64,000 bases of DNA from Bacillus velezensis (GTDB lineage Bacteria > Bacillota > Bacilli > Bacillales > Bacillaceae): contig NZ_LLZC01000018.1 in assembly GCF_001461825.1 (NCBI RefSeq), forward strand, positions 248,001 to 312,000. The letters run 5' to 3'. This document shows, one piece after another, positions 30,344 through 39,579 of this stretch (positions within the stretch are counted from its first letter, which is position 1; every line of letters begins with the position of its first letter). The position numbers were made by a program, and so were the translations under genes. The notes beneath the pieces are model-generated. The model searched no databases. It was not told where the DNA came from and worked only from the letters and a program-made list of their open reading frames with translations.

Positions 30344-31257
30344 GATTGAAGCATCTGTTTTAAATATGCTTCTGAATCAAAGCCGAGTTCCTCGTCGGCT
30401 TCTTTTTTCAGTTCAAGCTGAAGTCGCACGTACGTGTCATATTTCGGGCTGAGCTTTTGAAGAAGATTGCTGAAAGGCGATCCCGCCTTCAGCGCGGGCA
30501 GATCAGAAGCGGATTCTCCGACCTTGATCAGGCTTTCTCTGTATTCTTCATCTGTCTGCACTCTTTTCACAAGCTGAATGATGATGTTTTTATGAGTGTC
30601 CCAAGTGGCGGGGTCTCTCTCCAAAATCCGCTCGATAAATTGGTCATGCTGGACTTTGTGCTGCTGGAGCTGAGCCGGATCCTCCTTGCCGACCAGCTGC
30701 ATCATCGGGTGTGCAGCCGGAACTTCTTCCATATCATCCAATACTTTAATAAGCTCCGCCCATATCGCTTTTTTCTCATCTGTATCAATAGAAAAGTCGA
30801 GGAACGGTTCAAACAGCGCGGCGATAAATTCTCCGAAATCTCCCGGGAACAGTTTTTTCAGCTGAAGTCCCATATACTTCGGTTCATCTATTTTGACCTC
30901 GCCGATATCATGCAAAATTGAATCGACATTTTCCTCATCTTCCACGCGCTTGATCAGCATTTCAGTCAGTTTCCGTTCCTGCTCAAGCTCTTCAATCTGC
31001 CGGCTGAGCTTTTGATGCTGCTGGCGCAGTATATCATGCAGACTGCTGCCCTCTAAGAGGAACGCTTTAATATCGCTTACAGACAGTGCCAGCATTCGGA
31101 GGGCGGCAATCATTTTCAGCGTATTCACGTTCTGAGCGGAATACTCACGGTATCCGTTATCAGGGTTTTTGCTGACGGTGATTAAACCTTCCTGCTCATA
31201 ATATTTGATGGCTTTTTTCGTGAGACCCGTCTGCCTGGCGGCTTCTTTTATATTCAT
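30331..31257 (-). CDS. MerR-family regulator with long C-terminal domain
   Basis: A 308-residue protein. The N-terminal MerR winged helix (MNIKEAARQTGLTKKAIKYY, then EYSAQNVNTLKMIAALRML) and a coiled-coil dimer helix (about 75-110) are clear. The remaining 190 residues form a helical, acidic effector domain I do not recognise, without the Cys cluster of metal sensors. It is convergent with sdpC and divergent from frlB. Target unknown; self-regulation is usual for the family. Confidence 0.85.
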   Translation of the reverse strand: MNIKEAARQTGLTKKAIKYYEQEGLITVSKNPDNGYREYSAQNVNTLKMIAALRMLALSVSDIKAFLLEGSSLHDILRQQHQKLSRQIEELEQERKLTEMLIKRVEDEENVDSILHDIGEVKIDEPKYMGLQLKKLFPGDFGEFIAALFEPFLDFSIDTDEKKAIWAELIKVLDDMEEVPAAHPMMQLVGKEDPAQLQQHKVQHDQFIERILERDPATWDTHKNIIIQLVKRVQTDEEYRESLIKVGESASDLPALKAGSPFSNLLQKLSPKYDTYVRLQLELKKEADEELGFDSEAYLKQMLQSKKR

Positions 31258-31368
31258 TCTGAATCACTCCCTGCTTTTCATTCTAAACGTGTCTCTAAGG
31301 GTCAGGTCAAGAGAGGGCGGGAAATAAGGCGGGTTTATTTTATATTTTAGAAATTTCAGAAAATATGA

Positions 31369-31398
31369 TTGACAACGCACCTTTGTTGCGATTAATAT
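31369..31398 (+). promoter_or_regulatory. frlB promoter
   Basis: TTGACA, then TAATAT after an 18-base spacer (TTAATA with 17). The -10 is overlapped by the first FrlR-type palindrome. Confidence 0.6.
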
Positions 31399-31427
31399 AA
31401 CGTTATATAATGTTATATAACGTTATA
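31396..31427. promoter_or_regulatory. Tandem FrlR-type operators upstream of frlB
   Basis: TATAACGTTATA occurs at 31396-31407 and 31416-31427, exactly 20 bases apart, joined by TATAATGTTATA-like sequence. Both are perfect 12-bp palindromes typical of GntR/HutC operators. The arrangement suggests cooperative repression of frlB by FrlR. Confidence 0.7.
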
Positions 31428-31453
31428 TAATAAAACACTGAGGAGTGAAGGAT

Positions 31454-32440
31454 TTGAGTCAAACTGCCGCACAAGTGAATCACAAGGTTCAGGCTTTCTT
31501 GGATGATCTGAAAGGAAAAACGATTGACCACGTCTTTTTCGTCGCTTGCGGGGGTTCTTCAGCCATTATGTATCCGAGCAAGTACGTGTTTGACAGAGAG
31601 GCGAAAGCCATCAGCTCTGATCTCTACAGTTCAAATGAATTTATTCAGCGCAATCCCGTTCAGCTCGGAGAGAACTCTCTCGTGATTTTATGTTCTCATT
31701 CAGGCAATACGCCGGAAACGGTGAAAGCCGCCGGTTTCGCCAGAAAAAAAGGCGCGCTTACAATTGCGATGACCTATGAGCCTGATTCGCCGTTAGCGAA
31801 AGAAGCCGAATATGTCGCGGTTTATGACTGGGGTGAGAACGCACAGGCGATAAATACGAATTACGGGGTTCTGTATCAAATCGTGTTCGGCGCTTTACAC
31901 GTGCTGGAAAACCATCCCGCGTTTGAGCAGGCGATCGACGGACTCAATAAGCTCCAGACCGTATATGACAAAGCGCTTAAACAAGAAGCGGATCACGCAA
32001 AGGCATTCGCGAAAGCCCACGAAAAAGAAGATATCATTTACACGATGGCAAGCGGTGCGAACTACGGCGTCGCTTACTCCTACAGCATCTGCATTCTCAT
32101 GGAAATGCAATGGATTCATTCCCACGCCATTCATGCCGGAGAATATTTTCACGGACCGTTCGAAATCATTGATGAATCCGTTCCATTTATTATCCTGCTC
32201 GGCTTAGACGAAACAAGACCCCTTGAAGAGCGGGCGCTTTCCTTCTCAAAAAGATACGGCAAAAAACTGACTGTGCTTGATGCGGCAGCATATGATTTTT
32301 CCGGAATTGACGATTCTGTAAAAGGCTATCTGGCTCCTCTCGTATTAAACCGGGTGCTCAGAAGCTATGCGGATGCGCTGGCGGAAGCAAGGAACCATCC
32401 GTTAAGCCAGAGGCGTTACATGTGGAAAGTCGAATATTAA
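31454..32440 (+). CDS. frlB: Fructosamine-6-phosphate deglycase
   Basis: A 328-residue SIS-domain enzyme that splits fructosamine 6-phosphates (Amadori products) into glucose 6-phosphate and an amino acid. Key segments are VFFVACGGSSAIMYPSKY, LCSHSGNTPETVKAA and the active-site region HAGEYFHGPFEIID. TTG start at 31454 after GAGGAGTG gives the length of the B. subtilis protein. First gene of frlB-O-N-M-D. Confidence 0.96.
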   Translation: MSQTAAQVNHKVQAFLDDLKGKTIDHVFFVACGGSSAIMYPSKYVFDREAKAISSDLYSSNEFIQRNPVQLGENSLVILCSHSGNTPETVKAAGFARKKGALTIAMTYEPDSPLAKEAEYVAVYDWGENAQAINTNYGVLYQIVFGALHVLENHPAFEQAIDGLNKLQTVYDKALKQEADHAKAFAKAHEKEDIIYTMASGANYGVAYSYSICILMEMQWIHSHAIHAGEYFHGPFEIIDESVPFIILLGLDETRPLEERALSFSKRYGKKLTVLDAAAYDFSGIDDSVKGYLAPLVLNRVLRSYADALAEARNHPLSQRRYMWKVEY

Positions 32441-32457
32441 GAACGCGCATTATATTT

Positions 32458-32495
32458 CACCGGACTATAATGATATATAACGTTATAGTCCGGTG
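32458..32495 (+). promoter_or_regulatory. Intercistronic hairpin containing a third FrlR-type palindrome
   Basis: CACCGGACTATAA-N12-TTATAGTCCGGTG is a perfect 13-bp stem between frlB and frlO. The region also contains TATAACGTTATA (32476-32487). As RNA it may stabilise the frlB message or set frlO expression; as DNA it may bind FrlR. Confidence 0.7.
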
Positions 32496-32513
32496 ACAAA
32501 GGAGGAAAAGCAT

Positions 32514-33779
32514 CTGAAAAAGCTCATCTGCCTGTTCGTTCTGTTAGCCGTATGTCTGTCAGCCGCCGCCTGTTCAAGCCAAAGCAGTTCCTCTGACGGA
32601 AAAGTGACCTTGAAGTTTTTTCACAGGTGGCCGAAGGAGCCGGAAAAAAGCTATTTTGAAGAAGCGGTCAAAGAATTTGAAGCCGCTCATCCGGATATTC
32701 ATATCCAAACGGAAGCGGTCTTAAACGATTCTTATAAAGACAAGGTGAAAGTCATGCTCGGAACAACGAGCCCCCCTGATATTTTCTTTTCATGGAGCGA
32801 CCGGTTTGCTTATAAATTCATCAAAGGAGATAAAGCCCTCGATCTGTCGTCTTACTATCAGCAGGATAAAGATTGGTCCTCACAGCTTGTGCAGTCACAA
32901 ATCAAACCCTTTACGCATGACGGAAAACAGTACGGCGTTCCGTGGCAAATGGACGCTAAATCATTCTTTTATAATAAGGACATTTTTCATACATTACATT
33001 TGAAGCCCCCGGCGACATGGGATGAACTGATCACAGTCTCTGAGAAATTGAAAGAGAACGGATATATTCCGATCAGTTTCGGCACAAAAGCGCCTTGGAC
33101 GATTTCTCATTATATCGGGACGCTGAACCAGCGTATGGTGGATGAAAAAACGCGGGCGAAGGATTACAGCCCGGAAACCGGGGAGTTTACAGACGAAGGC
33201 TATGTCAAAGCGCTTGAAAAGCTTCAGGAACTTCTGCCGTACTTTACAAAGCACGTGAACTCCGTTGATCACGAATACGTGCGCCAGCAGTTTACAAGCG
33301 GCAAAGCGGCGATGATTTATGCGGAAACGGCAGAAATTAAGCTCGTCGAACCGGTCAATCTGGGCTTGTTTCCTTTCCCGAAAATCAGCGGCGAAAAGGG
33401 ATCTCCCCGTGCACTGACCGGATCTCCGGAAGGATTTATGATTTCCTCAAAAACGAAGCACCCGAAAGAAGCCATGGAATTTCTTCAGTTTTTAACCTCG
33501 AAAAAAATGGGAGAGAAGCTGATAAAAGACGTCGGTAAATACAGCGCGGTTCAAGGAACGGCGACAGAAAACAATTCCGCCCCGATCCAGCGCGAAGCCG
33601 TGCAGGATATCGTCCGCGCCGAATCAATGGTGCCGTGGTTTGATATGGACGTTGACGTTGAAATCGCCGATGTGTATGCGGCAGGCGTTCAGCAGATGCT
33701 CGGCGGCACAATGACACCGCGCGAGGTGATGAATTCCGTGCAGAAAGCGGCGCGTCAGGTCAGAGCGTCATCTGAATAG
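32514..33779 (+). CDS. frlO: Fructosamine ABC importer, binding lipoprotein
   Basis: A 421-residue extracellular solute-binding protein (family 1). The signal ([19 protein letters not shown]) ends in a lipobox with Cys at residue 20. The best start is a CTG codon at 32514, eight bases after AGGAGG; the only upstream alternative, GTG at 32493, lies inside the hairpin with no ribosome site. It binds fructosamines for import through FrlN/FrlM with the ATPase MsmX. Confidence 0.9.
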   Translation: MKKLICLFVLLAVCLSAAACSSQSSSSDGKVTLKFFHRWPKEPEKSYFEEAVKEFEAAHPDIHIQTEAVLNDSYKDKVKVMLGTTSPPDIFFSWSDRFAYKFIKGDKALDLSSYYQQDKDWSSQLVQSQIKPFTHDGKQYGVPWQMDAKSFFYNKDIFHTLHLKPPATWDELITVSEKLKENGYIPISFGTKAPWTISHYIGTLNQRMVDEKTRAKDYSPETGEFTDEGYVKALEKLQELLPYFTKHVNSVDHEYVRQQFTSGKAAMIYAETAEIKLVEPVNLGLFPFPKISGEKGSPRALTGSPEGFMISSKTKHPKEAMEFLQFLTSKKMGEKLIKDVGKYSAVQGTATENNSAPIQREAVQDIVRAESMVPWFDMDVDVEIADVYAAGVQQMLGGTMTPREVMNSVQKAARQVRASSE

Positions 33780-33815
33780 AACAGATTTCTTTGGAGAAAG
33801 GAGATGAGGATTTCC

Positions 33816-34694
33816 TTGGTCAGCCGAAAACGTTTCATTCCGTATCTGTTTCTCGCGCCCGCGCTGATTTTTCTGCTGTTCGTTTACATTCCGATTATTG
33901 AGAATGTGTTTTTCAGTCTGTTTGAATGGAGCTCATTTCAACCCGAAAAGACGTTTATCGGTTTGAAAAATTATATTGACCTGTTTCACGATCCCGTGTT
34001 TTTTACAGCACTCCGCAACAATGTGCTGTATGCGGTCATATCGCTGATTTGCCAGGTTGGCGGCGGCTTAATTCTGGCGGCCGTGCTGGAAGACAGATTG
34101 GTAAGAAAATGGTCGCCGTTTTTCCGCACGGTCTTTTTTCTTCCGGTCGTTATTTCCATGACCGTTATTGCGCTGTTGTTTGATTTTATTTATAACCCGG
34201 AAATCGGTCTCTTGAATCAGCTGCTGGAAGCCGTCGGACTTGATGAACTGACCCGGGCGTGGCTGGGCGATGAAAACACCGCTATGCTGTCTGTCATTTT
34301 TGTGTCTCAATGGCAGTCTGTCGGTTACATCGCCATGCTGTACATTGTCTCGATTCAGAGCATTCCCGCTGAATTATATGAATCGGCGCAGCTGGACGGA
34401 GCCGGAAAAATCCAGCAGTTTTTTCACATTACGGTGCCGCAGACGAAAGAAATGTCGTTTGTTGCCGTGGTGATGACGCTGACCGGCGCATTTACCGTAT
34501 TTAATGAACCGTATATTCTGACCGGCGGAGGGCCGGGCAATGCTTCAGAAGTGCTGAGCACATTTTTGTATAAGAGCGCTTTTACAAAGGATATGATGGG
34601 CTACGCTTCTGCGATCGCGACGGTGGTGCTTTTGCTGACGCTTGCTCTGTCGCTTATTCAGATGAAATTCTTTAAGACCGGAAAGGAGGAGTAG
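33816..34694 (+). CDS. frlN: Fructosamine ABC importer, permease 1
   Basis: A MalF-like permease of about 292 residues with six membrane segments and the EAA loop ELYESAQLDGAGKIQQFFHI. The start is uncertain: ATG at 33804 directly abuts AAAGGAG, so TTG at 33816 (12-base spacing) is preferred and gives an N-terminus close to the family's. Follows frlO by 36 bases. Confidence 0.9.
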   Translation: MVSRKRFIPYLFLAPALIFLLFVYIPIIENVFFSLFEWSSFQPEKTFIGLKNYIDLFHDPVFFTALRNNVLYAVISLICQVGGGLILAAVLEDRLVRKWSPFFRTVFFLPVVISMTVIALLFDFIYNPEIGLLNQLLEAVGLDELTRAWLGDENTAMLSVIFVSQWQSVGYIAMLYIVSIQSIPAELYESAQLDGAGKIQQFFHITVPQTKEMSFVAVVMTLTGAFTVFNEPYILTGGGPGNASEVLSTFLYKSAFTKDMMGYASAIATVVLLLTLALSLIQMKFFKTGKEE

Positions 34695-34697
34695 CCG

Positions 34698-35582
34698 ATG
34701 CTTCCTGAAAAGACAGACTTGCGTCATGCCCGTCAGGCCGTCAGAACAGGCGGAAAACCGAGAAAATGGTATGTCGGGGAAACGTCTGTGTGGCTGTTTC
34801 TCTTTATCTACCTCATTGCCGTTGCTTATCCGCTGTTATGGATGGCGGTCAGCGCCTTTAAAAGCTCGGATGAGATTTTTGAGCACAGCTGGTCGCTGCC
34901 CTCTGTCTGGCATCCCGAAAACTTCGTATCCGCATGGAACCAAGGGATTTCCGCTTATTTTATGAACAGCGTCATTGTGACCGTGCTGACTTGTCTCATC
35001 ACCGTATTTGTGAGCGCCTGGGCGGCATACGGGCTGGCCCGTTTTCAATTTAAAGGAAAAGGGTTTGTGCTGATCATTTGTCTTGGCGGCTTGATGCTGA
35101 CGCCGCAGGTCAGTCTTGTGCCGCTGTACTCCATTATCCAGTCATTGGGACTGTACAATACGTATTGGGCATTGATTCTTCCGTACGCCGCCTATCGTAT
35201 TCCGTTTACCGTGATTCTGATCCGTTCCTATTTTTTGTCGATTTCCAAAGAGCTTGAGGAAGCTGCCTATCTGGATGGATGTACAAGTTTCGGAATATTT
35301 TTCAGAATATTCTTACCTATGAGCGTGCCGATTCTTGTGACATCAGGCATTTTGACGGCTTACCATACATGGAATGAGTTTATGTTTGCGATTATTTTTA
35401 TCGATGATGAAAATTTACGGACGATTCCGGCCGGGCTGATGCAGTTCAGAGATGCGCTGCAGACGGATTGGGGCGTGCTGCTGGCCGGGCTGACGATTTC
35501 TGCTGCTCCGATCATCGCGTTGTTTTTATTGATGCAGAGATATTTTATCCGCGGCATTGCAGCGGGAAGCGTGAAAGGATAA
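34698..35582 (+). CDS. frlM: Fructosamine ABC importer, permease 2
   Basis: A 294-residue MalG-like permease with six membrane segments and the EAA loop ELEEAAYLDGCTSFGIFFRI. ATG after GAAAGGAGGAG, three bases after the frlN stop. Works with FrlN and FrlO. Confidence 0.93.
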   Translation: MLPEKTDLRHARQAVRTGGKPRKWYVGETSVWLFLFIYLIAVAYPLLWMAVSAFKSSDEIFEHSWSLPSVWHPENFVSAWNQGISAYFMNSVIVTVLTCLITVFVSAWAAYGLARFQFKGKGFVLIICLGGLMLTPQVSLVPLYSIIQSLGLYNTYWALILPYAAYRIPFTVILIRSYFLSISKELEEAAYLDGCTSFGIFFRIFLPMSVPILVTSGILTAYHTWNEFMFAIIFIDDENLRTIPAGLMQFRDALQTDWGVLLAGLTISAAPIIALFLLMQRYFIRGIAAGSVKG

Positions 35583-35595
35583 GGGGGATGAAAAG

Positions 35596-36450
35596 ATGAA
35601 ACTGATAGCGGCCGGAGATAATGTAGTAGATTATTATCAGGATCAGGAGACGTTTTACCCGGGCGGAAATGCGTTAAATGTAGCCGTGCTTGCCCGGCGC
35701 TTAGGCCACGAAACTTCTTATATCGGGATTCTCGGCAGTGATGAAGCGGCGGATCACGTATTGAATGTGCTGAAATTGGAAAAGGTGAATGCCGATCTGA
35801 TCCGCCGGGCATACGGAGAAAACGGGATGGCGGTCGTCACGCTTGATGAAAGAGGGGACAGGATATTTGCCGGATCAAATAAAGGCGGCGTGCAATCGCG
35901 TCTGACGCTCGCTTTTCAGGAGAATGACATCTCATTTATCGCCGGACATGATCTGCTTCATACGAGCGTATACAGCAGGATAGAACGTGACCTTCCGATG
36001 CTGAGCGGCCATGTGCCGATTTCCTTTGACTTCTCTGTAAAACGTGACGAAGCCTATTTAGAAGCAGTCTGTCCGTACGTGACGTATGCGTTTTTTTCCG
36101 GGAGTGATTTGAGTGAAAGTGAATGTGTGCGGCTTGCCGAAAAAGCCCGCGGTTTCGGAGCGAAAATCGTCTGTCTGACAAGGGGGGAATATGGCGCGGT
36201 GTTATCGGATGGGGAACGCGTCTATCATCAGCCGGTGGTAAGAGCTGATATAATAGATACATTGGGCGCGGGTGATTCTTTTATCGCCGGGTTTCTTACC
36301 GATTTCTTCGAGCACCAGGATATTCGGCGAGCGCTTACTGCGGCCGCCGGGACGGCTGCCAAAACATGCGGAGGGTTCGGAGCGTTCGGTTACGGGCATC
36401 CCTACAGGCCGGGCGGCGGGAAAAGCAGTGAAAAAACGAGAATACGATAA
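35596..36450 (+). CDS. frlD: Fructosamine kinase
   Basis: A 284-residue PfkB-family sugar kinase. The N-terminal substrate site FYPGGNALNVAVLARRLG and the C-terminal DTLGAGDSFIAGFL motif with the catalytic Asp are intact. It phosphorylates imported fructosamines for FrlB. Last gene of the operon, convergent with frlR. Confidence 0.94.
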   Translation: MKLIAAGDNVVDYYQDQETFYPGGNALNVAVLARRLGHETSYIGILGSDEAADHVLNVLKLEKVNADLIRRAYGENGMAVVTLDERGDRIFAGSNKGGVQSRLTLAFQENDISFIAGHDLLHTSVYSRIERDLPMLSGHVPISFDFSVKRDEAYLEAVCPYVTYAFFSGSDLSESECVRLAEKARGFGAKIVCLTRGEYGAVLSDGERVYHQPVVRADIIDTLGAGDSFIAGFLTDFFEHQDIRRALTAAAGTAAKTCGGFGAFGYGHPYRPGGGKSSEKTRIR

Positions 36451-36474
36451 GCATTGTCTCGTTTTTTATACTTG

Positions 36475-37203
36475 TTACGCATAGGGACTGTTAATGGTAA
36501 ACGTGACGCGGTCGGTATGCATTACAAACAGCGAGCTGTATATCGGCTGGTCTTTTGACATAAAAGCGGTTTTGTCAATTTCAAAAAGCGCATCCCCGAT
36601 ATCACAAGCCAGATAGCGGCTTTCTTCCTGCTTGGCATATACGACATTTAACAGCTTCGTATTATGGGTTGGCACCACCTGATAGTGCTGTTTCAAAATG
36701 TCATGCATCGACACGCCGCCTTTAATATGCTTGCCGATGTCGGGAAATAAACTGAGCGGATAGTGGGCGATTTCGAATGAGAGCGGCTGGTCGTCGTGAA
36801 ATAAAATGCGTTTTAATTCAAGAACGGGACTTTCGGAATCGACGCGAAGTTTTTGGGCGATGGATTTAGGCGCTTCAATGATTTCATGAGAAAGGATCTG
36901 GTGTTTCGGTTTTTTCCCCGTTGATTCCATAAATTCAGAGTAGCCGTTGACCGCGATGAGCTCCCGCTTCAGTTTAGGGCTTTTAACGAACGTTCCCTTT
37001 CCCTGCTGCCGGACGAGCCAGCCTTCTTCCACAAGATCAAGGATGGCCTTCCTGACCGTTATGCGGCTCACGTTGTACGTTTCGCACAGCTCATTTTCAG
37101 TCGGCAGTTTTACGGACGGCGAATAAACGCCCTTCTTGATATCGTCCGCGATAATTTGTTTCAGCTGAATATATAAAGGTTTCGAGCTCCCGTTATTTAA
37201 CAA
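36475..37203 (-). CDS. frlR: GntR/HutC-family repressor of frl genes
   Basis: A 242-residue repressor: GntR winged helix at about 5-70 (LPTENELCETYNVSRITVRK) and a UTRA effector domain after residue 85. TTG start at 37203 follows AAAGGAGGT. The TATAACGTTATA palindromes upstream of frlB, before frlO and near its own start are probable targets, with a fructosamine phosphate as likely inducer. Confidence 0.92.
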   Translation of the reverse strand: MLNNGSSKPLYIQLKQIIADDIKKGVYSPSVKLPTENELCETYNVSRITVRKAILDLVEEGWLVRQQGKGTFVKSPKLKRELIAVNGYSEFMESTGKKPKHQILSHEIIEAPKSIAQKLRVDSESPVLELKRILFHDDQPLSFEIAHYPLSLFPDIGKHIKGGVSMHDILKQHYQVVPTHNTKLLNVVYAKQEESRYLACDIGDALFEIDKTAFMSKDQPIYSSLFVMHTDRVTFTINSPYA

Positions 37204-37244
37204 TGGGACGGACCTCCTTTGTCAAGTAGTAGTACTATTATATG

Positions 37245-37262
37245 TATTATGACGTTATAATA
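37245..37262. promoter_or_regulatory. FrlR-type operator between frlR and msmX
   Basis: TATTATGACGTTATAATA, 16 of 18 positions symmetric, related to the TATAACGTTATA elements at frlB. It suggests autoregulation, and possible control of msmX. Confidence 0.5.
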
Positions 37263-37358
37263 CAAATTTGCTTTTGATTTATGAATCTGTCAGAAACCCC
37301 GAACATTTTTAACATAACAGAAAGATGTGGCGGTTTCCAGTATTGGAGGAGGTTTCGA

Positions 37359-38465
37359 ATGGCATCATTAACATTTGACCATATCAAAAAAACATACGGC
37401 GCCCAATCGGCGGCAGTGAAGGATTTTCACTTAGATGTAAAAGATGAGGAGCTTTTGGTGCTTGTCGGTCCCTCCGGCTGCGGCAAATCTACGACACTCA
37501 GAATGATTGCCGGACTGGAGAGCATTTCTGAGGGGAAGCTTTATATCGACGGAGACGCGGTAAACGATCTGCCCCCGAAGGATCGTGATATCGCGATGGT
37601 TTTTCAGAATTACGCGCTGTATCCCCACATGACGGTGTTTGACAATATGGCGTTCGGTTTGAAGCTCAGAAAGCTGCCGAAAAAAGAAATCGCAGAGCGA
37701 GTCCGGACGGCCGCTGATATTTTGGAAATCGGGCATCTGCTCAAGCGGAAACCGAAGGCTCTCTCAGGCGGGCAGCAACAGCGGGTTGCGCTCGGCCGGT
37801 CGATCGTGCGGGAGCCGAAAGTGTTTCTGATGGACGAGCCGCTTTCCAACTTAGATGCGAAATTGCGAGTGACGATGCGCGCCGAAATCAGCAAGCTCCA
37901 TCAGCGTTTGAAAGCGACCATCGTTTATGTGACGCATGATCAGACGGAAGCGATGACAATGGGCGACCGGATTGTCGTGATGAATGAAGGAGATATTCAG
38001 CAGGCCGCAAGCCCCCATGAGATTTATCATTATCCGGCGAATATGTTTGTGGCGGGTTTTATCGGTTCTCCGAGTATGAATTTTATAAAAGGCCTCATTG
38101 AAGAAAGTCACGGGCAATGGTATTTTGCCGGTTCGTCCGTTCGTCTGCCCATTCCGAAAGAAAAAGCGGCCGTTCTTGTGCAGAAAGGATACAGCGGTAA
38201 GGAGATGATTGCGGGGCTGCGTCCGGAGCAATTGACGCTTGCCGGACAATCAGAGCACCCGCCTGAAGCGGTGTGCCGCGCTGTGGCGGAAGTATGTGAA
38301 AACTTAGGCGCGGAGATGTACGTTCATGCGGTGAGCGGAAATAACCGCATGACGATCCGTCTTGACGGCGCTTCACAGGTGAAACCCGGCGATGCCATTC
38401 TGCTTGCGGTCAATATGAACCGGGCCGTCTTTTTTGATGCCGACACTAAAAACGCCGTATATTGA
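37359..38465 (+). CDS. msmX: Shared multi-sugar ABC ATPase
   Basis: A 368-residue MalK/UgpC-type ATPase with Walker A GPSGCGKST, signature LSGGQQQR, Walker B VFLMDEPLSNLD and a C-terminal TOBE/OB regulatory domain. In B. subtilis MsmX powers several sugar importers that lack their own ATPase; the frl importer here also has none. ATG at 37359 follows GGAGGAGG. Confidence 0.93.
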   Translation: MASLTFDHIKKTYGAQSAAVKDFHLDVKDEELLVLVGPSGCGKSTTLRMIAGLESISEGKLYIDGDAVNDLPPKDRDIAMVFQNYALYPHMTVFDNMAFGLKLRKLPKKEIAERVRTAADILEIGHLLKRKPKALSGGQQQRVALGRSIVREPKVFLMDEPLSNLDAKLRVTMRAEISKLHQRLKATIVYVTHDQTEAMTMGDRIVVMNEGDIQQAASPHEIYHYPANMFVAGFIGSPSMNFIKGLIEESHGQWYFAGSSVRLPIPKEKAAVLVQKGYSGKEMIAGLRPEQLTLAGQSEHPPEAVCRAVAEVCENLGAEMYVHAVSGNNRMTIRLDGASQVKPGDAILLAVNMNRAVFFDADTKNAVY

Positions 38466-38500
38466 AAAAGGGAGCCTGATGATCGGGGCTCCCTTATCAC
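38465..38500 (-). terminator. Terminator of bsn
   Basis: Reverse strand AAGGGAGCC-N-GGCTCCCTTTTT. The hairpin also follows msmX but has no T run in that direction. Confidence 0.7.
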
Positions 38501-38514
38501 TTCTTATGATACGA

Positions 38515-39384
38515 TTACCAGATTTCGTCCGCCCATTCCGGATGGTCGATAAACGGATTGCGGTTATGCTGATAGTCTTCGTAAATGATTTCGTTCCGCC
38601 GTTTTTCCTTACTGTCGACGGGGTCTTGTTGATTCCATTTGAGCAAAACGGACAGTTTTCCCATGTAAGGAGCTGAGCCGTTTCCGGTTTTATCATTCAG
38701 CTCAAGGTCAGGATACCCGTCTTCTCCTTCATAACGCACCGCCATGTAAAACAGCATGCGGGCGACATCTCCTTTGACCTCATCGCGCGGTTCCCAGGAA
38801 TCACCGTCGTAATAATTGCCCGGCGCTTTCGGGTATTCTGAGCCGCCGTTATCAAAATCCATGTTTCCTCTGGCACTGTTCACCTGGACGTCTGCAGGGC
38901 GCAGATGATGAATGTCCGTCCCGGGGCCGGCAGCTGTTCCGAAGTTTCCGTGTGACTTTGCCCATACGTGTTCACGGTTCCAGTCTCCGCCGCTGCCGCC
39001 GTTTTTACTTTTGGCCCGTGATTCTTGGGTGTAGAGCAAGATGACATTGTTCGGATTTGCCGGATCTTCGTCAGTTTCCTTCAATGCATTCCATACTTGG
39101 CTGTAAGACAGCTTTGTATGTCCGCTGATGATGCGGTGCAGGGCGCTCTTTAAGGCTGTTCCGCTTTTTCCGGAAGCTTCTTTGTAATATGTGTCCGTAT
39201 CCGCAGACGGAGTGATGACAGCTGAGGCAGTTTGCGGAAAAAGAGTTGTGCCGCCGGCAGTTGAAACCGCCATCCGGCTGTACAGATTCGTGTCAGCCGG
39301 CGCGCCCGCAGAGGCTGACGGCGCGGCCCATCCAAAAATGAAAAACAGGCAGACAATCGGCAGAAACCAAAGTTTTTTTGTCAT
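38515..39384 (-). CDS. bsn: Secreted endonuclease I-family ribonuclease
   Basis: A 289-residue precursor with a Sec signal (LWFLPIVCLFFIFGWAAPSA, cut near ASA). The nuclease core has DWNREHVWAKSHGNFG (metal/catalytic His-Asn) and TDIHHLRPADVQVNSARGN. It degrades RNA outside the cell. ATG at 39384 follows AAAGGAGGG; the upstream in-frame extension is ignored. Convergent with msmX. Confidence 0.93.
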   Translation of the reverse strand: MTKKLWFLPIVCLFFIFGWAAPSASAGAPADTNLYSRMAVSTAGGTTLFPQTASAVITPSADTDTYYKEASGKSGTALKSALHRIISGHTKLSYSQVWNALKETDEDPANPNNVILLYTQESRAKSKNGGSGGDWNREHVWAKSHGNFGTAAGPGTDIHHLRPADVQVNSARGNMDFDNGGSEYPKAPGNYYDGDSWEPRDEVKGDVARMLFYMAVRYEGEDGYPDLELNDKTGNGSAPYMGKLSVLLKWNQQDPVDSKEKRRNEIIYEDYQHNRNPFIDHPEWADEIW

Positions 39385-39579
39385 GACTTGCCCTCCTTTA
39401 CCTCTATTATCCAAAAAATAAATCTAATATTCTATCTTTTTTGAAAAATGGTTCCTTCGGCTTATTGGTCAAAGTATCCGGAAAATCATTGATTTTTTGG
39501 AAGATATGATAATGAACTCGTTATGCGCTCCTTCTATAATGAAGATCATCTTGTCAGCAGTTTAAAAAGGAGGGCGTGT

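Noticed and set aside
31396-31427. Regularly spaced repeats considered as a CRISPR array
   Set aside because: Only two 12-bp palindromes with an 8-bp spacer at a promoter; these are operators.
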